Shown: piece by piece, positions 16,711 through 25,197 of the stretch
How the letters are laid out: the number at the start of each line of letters is the position of its first letter
Position numbering within the stretch: the first letter of the stretch is position 1
Assembly: GCA_035935465.1 (NCBI GenBank)
Contig: DASYXA010000067.1
Span: forward strand, 1-57,374
Reading direction: 5' to 3'
Length of the DNA: 57,374 nucleotides
DNA from: UBA4735 sp035935465
GTDB taxonomy: Bacteria; Chloroflexota; Limnocylindria; P2-11E
Position numbers and translations under genes: made by a program
Notes under the pieces: generated by a model
Databases searched by the model: none
What the model saw: the letters and a program-made list of their open reading frames with translations, nothing else
What the model was told of the DNA's origin: nothing

Positions 16711-17528
16711 AGATCCGCTTCTGGGGTACCCGCGGCTCCATCCCGACACCCGGGCAGCGCACCGTGCGCTATGGCGGCAACACCGCCTGCGTCGAGGTGC
16801 GCGATTCGAGCGGGCACCTGCTCGTGCTCGACGCGGGCACCGGACTGCGCGAGCTCGGGATCAAGCTGAACGGCACGTCGCCGCTCGTGGTGGACCTGCT
16901 GCTCTCGCATCTCCACTGGGACCACATCCAGGGCATCCCGTTCTTCCGCCCGGCGTACGACCCGCGGAGCACGCTCCGCCTCTACGGCCCGACGCAGCAC
17001 CGCCCGCTCAAGGAGCTGTTGGGCCTCGGCATGGACGACCCGTTCTTCCCGGTGGATCTCGATGGCCTCCCGGTGAAGCTCGAGGTGCTCGAGTTCGCGA
17101 GCGGCGCGACGCGCGCGGTCGGTCCGTACCAGGTGAGCGCGACGACGATCTTCCATCCCGCACCCGCCCTCGCGTATCGCATCGAGGCCGACGGGCAGGC
17201 CATCGTCTACGCGACCGACACGGAGGACCCGTTCAGCGGGCAGCCGAACCCGGTCACCGACCTCGCGTCGGGTGCCGACGCGCTCATCCACGACGGCCAG
17301 TTCCTGGACAGCGACTTCAAGGCCGGCTGGGGCCACTCGACCGTGTCGAGCGCGCTCGATGTCGCGACGCGCGCGAAGGCCAAGCGCCTGATCCTCTACC
17401 ACCACGACCCGGATCGGACCGATGACGCCCTCGACCGCATCGGCGTCGAGGCGCAGCACGCAGCCGACGCAGCGGGCCGCGGACTCGAGGTGATCGTCGC
17501 GCGCGAAGGGACCGAGCTCGAGCTCTAG
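16707..17528 (+). CDS. Metallo-beta-lactamase-fold hydrolase, possible cyclic-nucleotide phosphodiesterase
   Basis: This 273-residue protein opens MKIRFWGTRGSIPTPG and has the metal motif H68-L-H70-W-D72-H73. Further landmarks are FHPAPALAYRI, YATDTEDPF and a late ILYHHDP. The fold includes phosphodiesterases of the PhnP, RNase Z and class II cNMP PDE types, so hydrolysing a cyclic phosphodiester is a reasonable guess given the cyclase in the same operon; it is not proven. The GTG start overlaps the HD-GYP stop as GTGA. Its TAG stop shares the CTAG at 17525-17528 with the stop of the convergent receiver gene. Confidence 0.82.
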   Translation: MKIRFWGTRGSIPTPGQRTVRYGGNTACVEVRDSSGHLLVLDAGTGLRELGIKLNGTSPLVVDLLLSHLHWDHIQGIPFFRPAYDPRSTLRLYGPTQHRPLKELLGLGMDDPFFPVDLDGLPVKLEVLEFASGATRAVGPYQVSATTIFHPAPALAYRIEADGQAIVYATDTEDPFSGQPNPVTDLASGADALIHDGQFLDSDFKAGWGHSTVSSALDVATRAKAKRLILYHHDPDRTDDALDRIGVEAQHAADAAGRGLEVIVAREGTELEL

Positions 17529-17920
17529 GGCGGTACGGCCATCGTCGCGTGGAGCCGGGCCATCAGGTCGGCCAGGTCCAGCGGCTTCGGGAGCACCGCC
17601 CGCGCGCCGATCGATCTGCCGATGGCCTCCGCGTCGGGCCGCGCGCTCACCACGACGATCGGCGCGTCCGCCGCGGTCCGCTCGTGGTATCGCCGCGCGA
17701 ACTCCTCGCCGCTGACGCCTGGGAGCATCAGATCGAGGACGATGGCCCTCGGCTCCACGGCGAGCGCGGTCCGGAGGGCGTGGCGGCCGTCGAGCGCCGG
17801 GATCGGGTCGAAGCCCTCGTCCGCGATCGCGGACACGAGCATGCGGCGCGTGTCGGGGTCGTCTTCCACGACGAGCACGCGCTCGGGAAGGTGCTGCCGC
17901 CCGCGGATCGTCCTCTTCAC
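17525..17920 (-). CDS. Single-domain response regulator (receiver only)
   Basis: This 131-residue protein consists of one receiver domain with the acidic pocket (VVEDDPDTR), phosphoacceptor D63 in VLDLMLPG, a conserved SA segment and K in LPKPLDL. No output domain follows, so it works by protein contact or as a phosphate shuttle. It starts at a GTG and has no kinase beside it. Its gene converges on the cyclase operon and their stop codons overlap. Regulation of the operon's HD-GYP or cyclase by this receiver is possible but only inferred from position. Confidence 0.88.
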   Translation of the reverse strand: MKRTIRGRQHLPERVLVVEDDPDTRRMLVSAIADEGFDPIPALDGRHALRTALAVEPRAIVLDLMLPGVSGEEFARRYHERTAADAPIVVVSARPDAEAIGRSIGARAVLPKPLDLADLMARLHATMAVPP

Positions 17921-18101
17921 GGCTCTCCTTCCGCTTACTGAGCGAAGGAGCAGCCGCCGTGCCTCACCGGGCGCAGCCGATCTCTCTGTCGCCCGCCCGT
18001 TGCCCGTCGGGTCGATCCGTTACCCGAACGACAAGGACGGACGGCTCGACCGCACCGGGCTGGGGGCCCGCACCGGATCGAGCAAGCGACGGATCGCCGG
18101 G
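17921..18101. other. Intergenic region between receiver gene and tRNA-Leu
   Basis: Roughly 180 bases with no supportable reading frame. On the minus strand an AAGGAG lies just before the receiver GTG. Nothing else is recognised. Confidence 0.4.
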
Positions 18102-18184
18102 TGGGCGAGGAGGGACTTGAACCCTCACGCTCTCTCGAGCAACGGCTCCTAAAGCCGCCGCGGCTGCCGTTACGCCACTCGCCC
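18102..18184 (-). tRNA. tRNA-Leu (anticodon UAG)
   Basis: An 83-nucleotide class II tRNA. The seven-base acceptor stem is GGGCGAG paired with CTCGCCC. The D arm is GCG/CGC with GG in its loop. The anticodon stem GCGGC/GCCGT encloses loop TTTAGGA, giving anticodon UAG (18151-18149). A long variable arm GCTC-GAGA-GAGC is typical of leucine tRNAs. The T arm is GAGGG/CCCTC with loop TTCAAGT. The discriminator is A, and CCA is not encoded (ACCG follows). Confidence 0.96.
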
Positions 18185-18204
18185 GCTGAGAGCGTACCGC
18201 CGCC

Positions 18205-19119
18205 TCAGGAGCGGGTGCGCGCCTCGATGCCCGACAGCTTCTCGATGACCTTGATGATCGCGAGGTTGCCCTCGCGTCCGCCGCCGTCGTGCTGGAGCGC
18301 GTTGTACAGCGCGTGCGCGAGCGACGTCCCGGGCAGCGAGAGGTGGGCGGAGAAGGCCGCATCGAGGACGTTGCGCAGGTCCTTCTGCTGGTGGTCGACC
18401 ATGAAGCCCGGCGTGAAGTCCCCGGCCAGCATCTTCGGCGCGTAGTGCTGCATCGCCCACGAGCTCCCCGCCCCGCCGGCGATCACCTGGCGCGTCCGTT
18501 CGAGGTCGATCCCCATCGCCGCGGCGAACACGAGCGCTTCGGAGACGCCCAGGTTGTTGATCGCGACGGCGATCTGGTTCGCGAGCTTGCAGGCCTGACC
18601 GGCGCCGTGCCCGCCGATGTGCACGATGGTCTTGCCGAGCGCCTCGAACAGTGGCCGGGCGCGCTCGACGTCGGCCGCGTCGCCACCGACCATGATCGAG
18701 AGGCGCGCCTCGATCGCGCCGAGCTCCCCGCCGGACACCGGCGCGTCGAGCGTCCGGAACCCCTGCTGCTCCGCCCGCTCGGCGAACGCGCGCGACGCGA
18801 CCGGCGAGATGCTGCTCATGTCGATGACGAGGAGCCCGTCGTGCAGGCCGTCGGCGATCCCGTCGGGACCGAACGTGACCGCCTCGACCTCGGGCGCGTT
18901 CGTGACCATCGTCACGACGAGATCCGAGCGTTGCGCGACCTCGCGCGCGGTCCTCACGACCGTCGCGCCCTCGGCCTTCAGCGGGTCGGCCCGGGCGATC
19001 GTGCGGTTCGTCACCGTGACCGGAAAGCCGGCCTTGCGGGCGTTCCGGGCCATCGGCTGGCCCATGATCCCGAGTCCGACGAAGCCGACGCGCGGCGCGC
19101 TAGTTGGGTCGGTCGCCAT
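18205..19119 (-). CDS. NAD(P)-dependent beta-hydroxyacid dehydrogenase (3-hydroxyisobutyrate / tartronate semialdehyde reductase type)
   Basis: This 304-residue protein has an N-terminal Rossmann motif VGFVGLGIMGQPMA. It also has the family substrate-binding segment LDAPVSGGELGA and the catalytic lysine region GAGQACKLANQ. The C-terminal helical half carries DHQQKDLRNVL. Members oxidise or reduce 3-hydroxyisobutyrate, tartronate semialdehyde, glyoxylate or succinic semialdehyde; the exact substrate is not decidable. The ATG at 19119 puts the Rossmann strand nine residues in, as is usual. The gene starts inside the end of the small upstream gene (20-base overlap), so the two are coupled. Confidence 0.92.
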   Translation of the reverse strand: MATDPTSAPRVGFVGLGIMGQPMARNARKAGFPVTVTNRTIARADPLKAEGATVVRTAREVAQRSDLVVTMVTNAPEVEAVTFGPDGIADGLHDGLLVIDMSSISPVASRAFAERAEQQGFRTLDAPVSGGELGAIEARLSIMVGGDAADVERARPLFEALGKTIVHIGGHGAGQACKLANQIAVAINNLGVSEALVFAAAMGIDLERTRQVIAGGAGSSWAMQHYAPKMLAGDFTPGFMVDHQQKDLRNVLDAAFSAHLSLPGTSLAHALYNALQHDGGGREGNLAIIKVIEKLSGIEARTRS

Positions 19120-19441
19120 TGCCGCGCTTCGGCTCGTCGCCTTCCACGTACACGGTGCGGACGCCCTCGTCGGTCGCGACCAGGAACGTGTCCTGGTCGG
19201 TCTCGCCGACACTGACCGACGCGAGGAGCCGGTCGTCGGTCACGTGAACGAAGTGGCTCGATCGCTCGAGCTCGTTCGCGATGGCCTCGGGGAGCGACGC
19301 CTCCTCGAAGCTGTCCTTCACCAGGTCGCGGGCCTTCTTGACCAGGCGGAAGAACTCCTCGGGCGTGAGCTTGTCCTCGTGCGACAGCAGCACGGCGGTG
19401 CCGAGGTCGTCGTCCGGCTCGTGGATCTCGTAGAAGTACAT
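19100..19441 (-). CDS. Small acidic protein of unknown function
   Basis: About 113 residues when started at the ATG at 19441 (MYFYEIHEPDDDLGTAVLLS). It continues with a helical LTPEEFFRLVKKARDLV segment and ends with DGVRTVYVEGDEP-like beta strands and a Lys/Arg-rich tail. An ATG at 19489 would add 16 residues but reaches the tig promoter region. I do not recognise a family. It is divergent from trigger factor and overlaps the downstream dehydrogenase by 20 bases, so it is probably cotranscribed with it. Confidence 0.65.
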   Translation of the reverse strand: MYFYEIHEPDDDLGTAVLLSHEDKLTPEEFFRLVKKARDLVKDSFEEASLPEAIANELERSSHFVHVTDDRLLASVSVGETDQDTFLVATDEGVRTVYVEGDEPKRGNGDRPN

Positions 19442-19475
19442 CGGGCGCCCGCCAGCATACGGCGGCCACGAGCCG

Positions 19476-19481
19476 TAAACT
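19476..19481 (+). promoter_or_regulatory. Putative -10 element (TAAACT) for trigger factor
   Basis: TAAACT ends ten bases before the tig ATG at 19492. The mRNA leader would be only a few bases, and no SD is visible. This matches the short-leader pattern seen at several other genes here. Confidence 0.45.
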
Positions 19482-19491
19482 TGAGGCATCC

Positions 19492-20991
19492 ATGACGAGC
19501 GAACAACCCTCGACTCACACGCCCGCGGCAGCGCCTCGGCCCGAGCGCTCCTTCACGCACACGATCGAGCGCAAGCCCGGCTCGATCGTCTCGCTGCACG
19601 TCGAGGTCGAGGTCGGCCGGCTCGAGCGCGCGAGCGAGCGGGCGTTCCAGAAGCACGTGCAGCACGCGAAGATCCCGGGCTTCCGGCCGGGGAAGGCCCC
19701 GCGCGCGCTGTACGAGCGGACCTACGGCGCCGAGCACCTCTGGGACGACGCGGCGGCCGATGTCGTCGACGCGACGTTCAAGGAGATCGCCGACCTCGAA
19801 GGGATCGACTGGCTCGACCGCCCGGAGGTCGAAGTCAGCCAGCTCGAGCCCGGGAAGCCGCTCAGGTACACCGCCACCGTCCCGGTCCGGCCGGCCGTCG
19901 CGCTCGGCGACCCCGCCGCCGCCGGCGTGACGGTGCGGCCGACGGCGATCACCGACGAGCAGGTCGAGCAGACGATCGCCGGGATGCGCGAGCACCACGC
20001 CGAGCTGAAGCCGGTCGAGCGCGCCGCGGAGAAGAACGACGTCCTGACCATCGACCTCGACGTGACGCTCGATGGGAAGCAGATGCCGCCGATGGGCCGC
20101 AACGCGCACCTCGAGCTCGGCAAGGACTACGCGATCCCCGGGCTTGCCGACGCGCTCGTCGGGACGAAGGCCGGCGGCAGGAAGGAGTTCGAGCTCGCCT
20201 TCCCCGCGGACTACCCGGACGAGGACCTCCGCGGCAAGACCGGCGCCTTCACCGCGACGGTCTCGCAGGTCGCCGAGAAGCTCCTGCCGCCGCTCGACGA
20301 CGACTTCGCGAAGACCGTCGGGCTGACGACGGTCGCCGACCTGGACAGGGCCGTCCGGGGCGAGCTCGCGCACGCCGCGTTCCACGAGGCCCGCGACGAC
20401 GCCGCCGAGAAGCTGCTCGCGCACCTGCTCGAGACCTCGACCGTCGAGGTGCCCGAGATCCTCATCGCCGACGAGCTCGACCACCTCGTCGCGGACCTGA
20501 AAGCGCGGGTGAAGGACCAGGGCCTGAGCTGGGAGCAGTTCCTGCTGCAGGCCCGCAAGACCGAGGACGAGATCCGCGCGGACTGGCGCACGACCGCGGA
20601 GCGCCGCGCGAAGTCGCTCCTCGTGCTGGACGCGCTCGCCAAGAAGGAGAACGTCACGATCTCGTCGACCGAGCTCGCGCAGGAGGTCGCCCTGACGCCC
20701 CTCGCGCAGCAGGACCCGAACGCGCTCCGCAACCCCGCGGTGCTCGGCGCGCTCGCGCGGTCGATGCGGAACCGCAAGCTCGTGGACACGCTCATCGGCC
20801 TCGACACGCCCGATGCGGAACGGAAGCTCATCCGCGCGGCAGGCGGCCCCGAGGACCAGGAGCTCCCACACCCCGACCCGGCGGCAGACCGAGCGCTCGT
20901 CGTCCCGCCGGCGCAGGCCCCCGTCCCGGAGCGGTCCCCAGAGAGCCGGGAGGCGATCCGGGCGATGCTCGCGGAGAAGCCCGGCCAGTAG
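19492..20991 (+). CDS. tig: Trigger factor (ribosome-associated chaperone)
   Basis: This 499-residue protein has the three-domain trigger factor layout. The N-terminal ribosome-binding domain has the signature GFRPGKAPRALYE near residue 65. A peptidyl-prolyl isomerase (FKBP-like) domain spans about 170-265 (NDVLTIDLDVTLDG to GAFTATVSQV). The rest is a long helical C-terminal domain. It binds nascent chains at the ribosome exit tunnel. The C-terminal 50 or so residues are a Pro/Ala/Glu-rich extension beyond the usual end. tig often precedes clpP-clpX; here a four-kilobase minus-strand signalling block separates them. Confidence 0.96.
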   Translation: MTSEQPSTHTPAAAPRPERSFTHTIERKPGSIVSLHVEVEVGRLERASERAFQKHVQHAKIPGFRPGKAPRALYERTYGAEHLWDDAAADVVDATFKEIADLEGIDWLDRPEVEVSQLEPGKPLRYTATVPVRPAVALGDPAAAGVTVRPTAITDEQVEQTIAGMREHHAELKPVERAAEKNDVLTIDLDVTLDGKQMPPMGRNAHLELGKDYAIPGLADALVGTKAGGRKEFELAFPADYPDEDLRGKTGAFTATVSQVAEKLLPPLDDDFAKTVGLTTVADLDRAVRGELAHAAFHEARDDAAEKLLAHLLETSTVEVPEILIADELDHLVADLKARVKDQGLSWEQFLLQARKTEDEIRADWRTTAERRAKSLLVLDALAKKENVTISSTELAQEVALTPLAQQDPNALRNPAVLGALARSMRNRKLVDTLIGLDTPDAERKLIRAAGGPEDQELPHPDPAADRALVVPPAQAPVPERSPESREAIRAMLAEKPGQ

Positions 20992-21045
20992 CGTCCGCGC
21001 GTCCGCGCGCGCAGCTACGACCGCGAACGGCTTCGTGGTCGGCGG

Positions 21046-22197
21046 CTAGTGCGTCACCGGCGCGTTCACCGTGATCTGGGCCGCGAGGTCGCGAACGGAC
21101 ATCGCACCCGAATTGGACGGCGAGCTCGCGACGAGCGGCTTCCCCGCATCGGCAGCGTCGTCGAACGGCGCCGTGAACGGGATGATCACGTCGGGCTTCC
21201 GGCCGAAGAACCGCGTGACCTGGTCGGTCTGCAGGCCTGAGGCCGTGATGCGGTTCAGGACGAGCAGGGTCCGTTCCTTCGGGATCCGCAGCTTGTCGAT
21301 GACCGAGAAGAGGTCGTTCGCCGACTTCAGCGACGCGAGGTGCGCCGACGTCACCACGGCGAGCACGTCCGCGCTGTCGATCGCGGCGAGGGTGTACTGG
21401 CTGAATGTCGCGGCGGTGTCGACGAGCACGTAGTCAGACGTGGCGCGCAGCCGGTCGATCGCGTGGTGCACCGCGGGGATCGTGACGAGCTCGGCGAGCT
21501 CCGGCCGGTCGGCCCCGGTGACGACACGCACGCCGCTCTCGTGACGGGCGACGAAGAGGTCGAACAGGTCGTCGCTCATGTCCTCGATCTTCACCGAGGA
21601 GAGGTCGGCGAGCGTCTGCTGCGGCTTGAGGTCCATGAGCATCGCGGCGTTGGCGAACTCGAGCGAGAGGTCGAGCACGGCGACCCGGTAGATCATCGTG
21701 CTCGCGAGCGCCAGCGCCCCGTTCACGGCCATCGTCGTGGCACCGACCCCGCCCTTGCCGTGGAGCAGGACGACGACGCGGCCCCGCGCGACCGCCGGCC
21801 CGCCGGCGGTGGCCGCGTTCTCGCGGCCGCGGCGGAGCAGCAGGTCGATCTTCGCCGCGAGCACGCTGAGCTCGACGGGCTTCGCCACGTACTCGTCGGC
21901 GCCCTGGGCGTAGCCGGCGAGGATGTCGTCGGCCTGCTTCTTCGCGGACAGCATGATCACGGGGAGCCGCGCGGTCGCGGCCTCGGAGCGGATCCGCCGG
22001 CACAGCTCGAGGCCGTTGAGGTTCGGCATCGCAACGTCGGTGATGACGATGTGCGGGCGCTCGCGCTTGAGCTCACGCAGGGCCTCGTATCCGTCGGTCG
22101 CGGTCGTCACGACGTAGCCGTGCTTGGTGAGGAACGTCTGGACGAGCTTGCGGATCTGCCCTTCGTCGTCGACGAAGAGGACGCGCTCACCGGCCAT
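21046..22197 (-). CDS. Receiver-CpaE/MinD-like ATPase fusion
   Basis: This 383-residue protein joins a receiver (residues 1-125, phosphoacceptor D54 in ITDVAMPNLNG, K106 in AKPVEL) to a ParA/MinD-type ATPase (about 138-370). The P-loop reads HGKGGVGATT (146-155): the signature lysine K148 is kept but the canonical GK[T/S] lysine is alanine. The Walker B segment is YVLVDTAATFSQYT. This is the CpaE pattern, in which a MinD-like protein positions tad pilus assembly at the pole. No tad/cpa pilus genes are in the window. It is the last gene of a kinase-receiver-CpaE operon, four bases after the lone receiver gene. Confidence 0.9.
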   Translation of the reverse strand: MAGERVLFVDDEGQIRKLVQTFLTKHGYVVTTATDGYEALRELKRERPHIVITDVAMPNLNGLELCRRIRSEAATARLPVIMLSAKKQADDILAGYAQGADEYVAKPVELSVLAAKIDLLLRRGRENAATAGGPAVARGRVVVLLHGKGGVGATTMAVNGALALASTMIYRVAVLDLSLEFANAAMLMDLKPQQTLADLSSVKIEDMSDDLFDLFVARHESGVRVVTGADRPELAELVTIPAVHHAIDRLRATSDYVLVDTAATFSQYTLAAIDSADVLAVVTSAHLASLKSANDLFSVIDKLRIPKERTLLVLNRITASGLQTDQVTRFFGRKPDVIIPFTAPFDDAADAGKPLVASSPSNSGAMSVRDLAAQITVNAPVTH

Positions 22198-22200
22198 CGA

Positions 22201-22572
22201 TCACCTCGGCGCCGGCAGGAGATCGGCGACGCGCTTCCTGAGCTCCGCCATCGTGAACGGCTTCGGCAGCACGCCGGCAGCACCGTGCCGCTCGGCCTCG
22301 ACGACCTGGGCGCGCTGCACCGAGGCCGTGACGAACACGAGCGGGATGTGTGCCGTGTCCGGCGATGCCTTGAGCGCGTCCCCGAGCTGGTAGCCGTCGA
22401 GCTTCGGCATCGAGACGTCGCTGAACACGAGGTCCGGCTTGAGGCTCCGCACGAGCGCGAGGCCCGCCTCGCCGTCCTCGGCCAGGTGCAGCTCGTGCCC
22501 GCTGTCACGCAGCGCGGCCCTGATGAGCTTCTGGATCATCGGGTCGTCCTCGCAGAACACGATCTTCGCCAT
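22201..22572 (-). CDS. Single-domain response regulator
   Basis: A 123-residue receiver-only protein with FCEDDP acidic pocket, phosphoacceptor D52 in VFSDVSMPKLDG, the conserved VTA segment and K in LPKPFTMAELRK. It sits 11 bases after the hybrid-free histidine kinase gene and immediately before the receiver-CpaE gene. The kinase therefore probably phosphorylates this receiver, the CpaE-linked receiver, or both. Confidence 0.92.
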   Translation of the reverse strand: MAKIVFCEDDPMIQKLIRAALRDSGHELHLAEDGEAGLALVRSLKPDLVFSDVSMPKLDGYQLGDALKASPDTAHIPLVFVTASVQRAQVVEAERHGAAGVLPKPFTMAELRKRVADLLPAPR

Positions 22573-22583
22573 CCCCGCCCCTC

Positions 22584-25091
22584 CTATGCCGTCGCCACCG
22601 CCACGAGCGGCAGTGTGAACTGGAAGACCGACCCTTCGCCGACGACGCTCTCGACCCAGGCGCGGCCGCCGTGCATCTCGATGATCTGCCGGGAGATCGG
22701 CAGGCCGAGGCCGGTGCCCTGGATGTAGCGCGTCGCGCCCGACTCGAGCCGCGAGAACCGCTCGAACACCTTCTCGAGCGAGTCCGGCGGGATCCCGAGC
22801 CCCGAGTCGCGGACGAGCACGTGCGCCATCCCGCCCTCGACGCGGGTCGTGATCGCGATCTCGCCCCCGCCGGGCGAGTACTTCACCGCGTTGCTCAGCA
22901 GGTTCAGGAGCACCTGGTTGACCTTGTCCTTGTCCATCTCGATGAGCGGCAGGCCGGGATCGAGGTGGAGCGTGATCGGATGCCGCGGCGAATTCGGACC
23001 GAGGCGCCCGGCCGCCTCCACGACGATCGCGTTGATGTCCGTCCGCTCGCGATGCAGGGTCATGCGGCCGGACTCCATCCGGTCGAGATCGAGCATCTCG
23101 GTGATCATCCGATTGAGCCGCTGCGCGTCCTTGTTGATGTCGCCGGCGTACTCCTTCATCTCGGCGAGCGTCAGGTCCTCGTCGCGCATGAGCTCGCTGA
23201 ATCCCTGGATGCCGGTGAGGGGCGTCCGGAACTCGTGGCTGACGATCGAGACGAAGTCGCTCTTCGCGCTGTTGAGGCGCCCGAGCTGCTCCACGGCCCG
23301 GCGCTGCTGTTCCACGAGCTCCGCTGTCGTGAGGGCGGCGATCGCCTGATCGCCGAACAGGCTCAGCAGGCGCGCGTCGTCATCGTCGAACTTCGCGAGC
23401 GGGTACGTCGAGCGGACCGTCAGGACGCCCAGACCCTGACCGGCGCGGACGAGCGGCACGGCGATCGCCGCCCGCCAACCGGCCTCGCGGCTCCGGGCGA
23501 CCGAGTGCTCCCAGGTCCCGTAATCGTTGGCGATCACGGGCTTCAGGGTCAGGAACGCCTGCCCGGTGACGCCTTCCCCGGCGCGCAGTCCGGCCGGCGT
23601 GCCGCTCTCGGCGCCGACGGCGTTGGCCTGCCGGAGCAGTCTCGCGCGCTCGTCCCAGCGATACACCGACGCGGTGCCGCGGCCGAGCAGCGCACCCGCG
23701 GCCTCGAGGATCTCGCGGAGCACGTCGATCGGGTCGGTCTCGGCGGCGATCAGCGTCGACGCGCGATGCAGGGCGAGCATCCGCTGGTTCTCGCGTTCCC
23801 GCGCGAGGAGCAGCTGCGCGGCCTCGAGGGCGGTCCGCAGCTCGCGCGCGACGGCCTCCAGCAGTCGGATCTCCTGCGACGTCCAGGCGCGCGGTCCGCC
23901 GACCTGGTCGAGGGTGAGGACGCCGGAGATCTGCCCGCCGAGCCCGATGGGTGTCGCGACCGCGGCGAGCGTTCCTTGCTCGACGAGCGAGTGGCTCCCG
24001 AGGGTCGGATCGGCGAGCCGGGCGTCGGTGCTGGCGTCGCGCACGGCGATGGTCCGTCCCTCGCGCGCCGCGAGGGCGCTCAGCGGAAGCTGCCCGCGTC
24101 TCCCAACGCCGATCGGCTCGACTCCCGGCGCGTCCCACTCGTGGAGGACCGTCAGCTCGCCCTCCTGCGCCGCGGCGATGATCACGCGCGACACGTCGAG
24201 CTCCGCCCCGAGCTCCTCCAGCGCCGACGCGACCACCGCGTCCGGATCGAGGTTCGAGTAGACGCGCTGCGAGATGCGGTTCACGACCGCCTCGCGGTCC
24301 GCGCGCGCGTCGGCGTCGGCGATCGAGAGCGCGTTGTGCAAGGCCCCGGCGACGTACTGGCCGAGGAGCGCGACGAGCTGGAGCTGATCGCGGGGGAGCG
24401 TACCGGTCTCCCGGACGATGATCAGCGCGCCGATCAACCGCGACCGGGAGACGAGCGGCAGGGCCGCGAATGACCGCGCGCCCGCGATGAGCGGCAGTCC
24501 GGTCTCCGCCGCGACGTCCGGGGCCGCGGCCACGTCCTCCACGACGAAGCTCTTCCGCTCGCCGATGAGCCGCGTCCGCATCCCCGGGGGGAGGGCCGCG
24601 ATCGGGTAGGTCGTCCCGCGAGGCGGCGCGGCCCCGCCCTCCTGCGCGAGCACGCGGACGAGCTCGGCCGTCTCCTCGTACTGGAGCAGCGTCGCGACAG
24701 CGGACGGCGGCAGGACGTGGCGGATCCCGGCGAGGAACTGCGTCGCGACCTCCGTCGGGCCGAGCGGGCCCGACAGCCCGGCGGAGAGGGTCCCGACGAG
24801 GGCCAGCTCCTCGGCTCTCCGCTCGCTGGTCTCGAGCGCCCGGCTGAGCCGGTCGGTGAGCCGGTAGACCACGAGGCTCGCGGCCATGCACAGGAGCACC
24901 CAGGCGATGAAGCTCGCGTCGTGCACGGTGAGCGAGTCCTTGAGGAGGTTGAACGGATCGTCCGGCAGGTTCACCAGGCCGACCCGGTCGAGCTCCTCGG
25001 TGTAGGCGAACTCGACGATCTGGAAGGAGACCGCGCCGAACACCGCGGCCGCGGCGAGGTACAGGACGCGGGACCGACCGGGGTGGCGCAT
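22584..25091 (-). CDS. Membrane sensor histidine kinase with three GAF domains
   Basis: About 835 residues from the ATG at 25091. Two membrane segments (about residues 10-30 and 60-80) flank a short outer loop. Three GAF-like domains follow (about 110-260, 280-430, 450-600). The HisKA domain has phosphoacceptor H619 in SIVSHEFRTPLTG. The HATPase domain is complete: N-box LLNLLSNAVKYSPGG, RDSGLGIPPDSL, FERFSRL and GTGLGLPISRQI. It heads an operon with a lone receiver and a receiver-CpaE fusion and is divergent from clpP. None of its GAF domains shows the NKFDE signature. Confidence 0.93.
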   Translation of the reverse strand: MRHPGRSRVLYLAAAAVFGAVSFQIVEFAYTEELDRVGLVNLPDDPFNLLKDSLTVHDASFIAWVLLCMAASLVVYRLTDRLSRALETSERRAEELALVGTLSAGLSGPLGPTEVATQFLAGIRHVLPPSAVATLLQYEETAELVRVLAQEGGAAPPRGTTYPIAALPPGMRTRLIGERKSFVVEDVAAAPDVAAETGLPLIAGARSFAALPLVSRSRLIGALIIVRETGTLPRDQLQLVALLGQYVAGALHNALSIADADARADREAVVNRISQRVYSNLDPDAVVASALEELGAELDVSRVIIAAAQEGELTVLHEWDAPGVEPIGVGRRGQLPLSALAAREGRTIAVRDASTDARLADPTLGSHSLVEQGTLAAVATPIGLGGQISGVLTLDQVGGPRAWTSQEIRLLEAVARELRTALEAAQLLLARERENQRMLALHRASTLIAAETDPIDVLREILEAAGALLGRGTASVYRWDERARLLRQANAVGAESGTPAGLRAGEGVTGQAFLTLKPVIANDYGTWEHSVARSREAGWRAAIAVPLVRAGQGLGVLTVRSTYPLAKFDDDDARLLSLFGDQAIAALTTAELVEQQRRAVEQLGRLNSAKSDFVSIVSHEFRTPLTGIQGFSELMRDEDLTLAEMKEYAGDINKDAQRLNRMITEMLDLDRMESGRMTLHRERTDINAIVVEAAGRLGPNSPRHPITLHLDPGLPLIEMDKDKVNQVLLNLLSNAVKYSPGGGEIAITTRVEGGMAHVLVRDSGLGIPPDSLEKVFERFSRLESGATRYIQGTGLGLPISRQIIEMHGGRAWVESVVGEGSVFQFTLPLVAVATA

Positions 25092-25197
25092 GCCCGCGAA
25101 TCGTAGCCAATGGCCGAATGCGGGCCGCGCTGATGCCGAGTTGCGACGGACCGGGCGGTACACTCGGGACGCAGCCATGTCGAGGAGGGCCACAGCG

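Noticed and set aside
20992..21045. Terminator between convergent tig and CpaE genes
   Set aside because: Only weak imperfect stems (CGACC/GGTCG with a long loop) and no T-run.
25141..25164. TTGCGA...TACACT as a -35/-10 promoter for clpP
   Set aside because: The spacing is only 12 bases; not a convincing sigma-70 promoter, although TACACT alone might be a -10.
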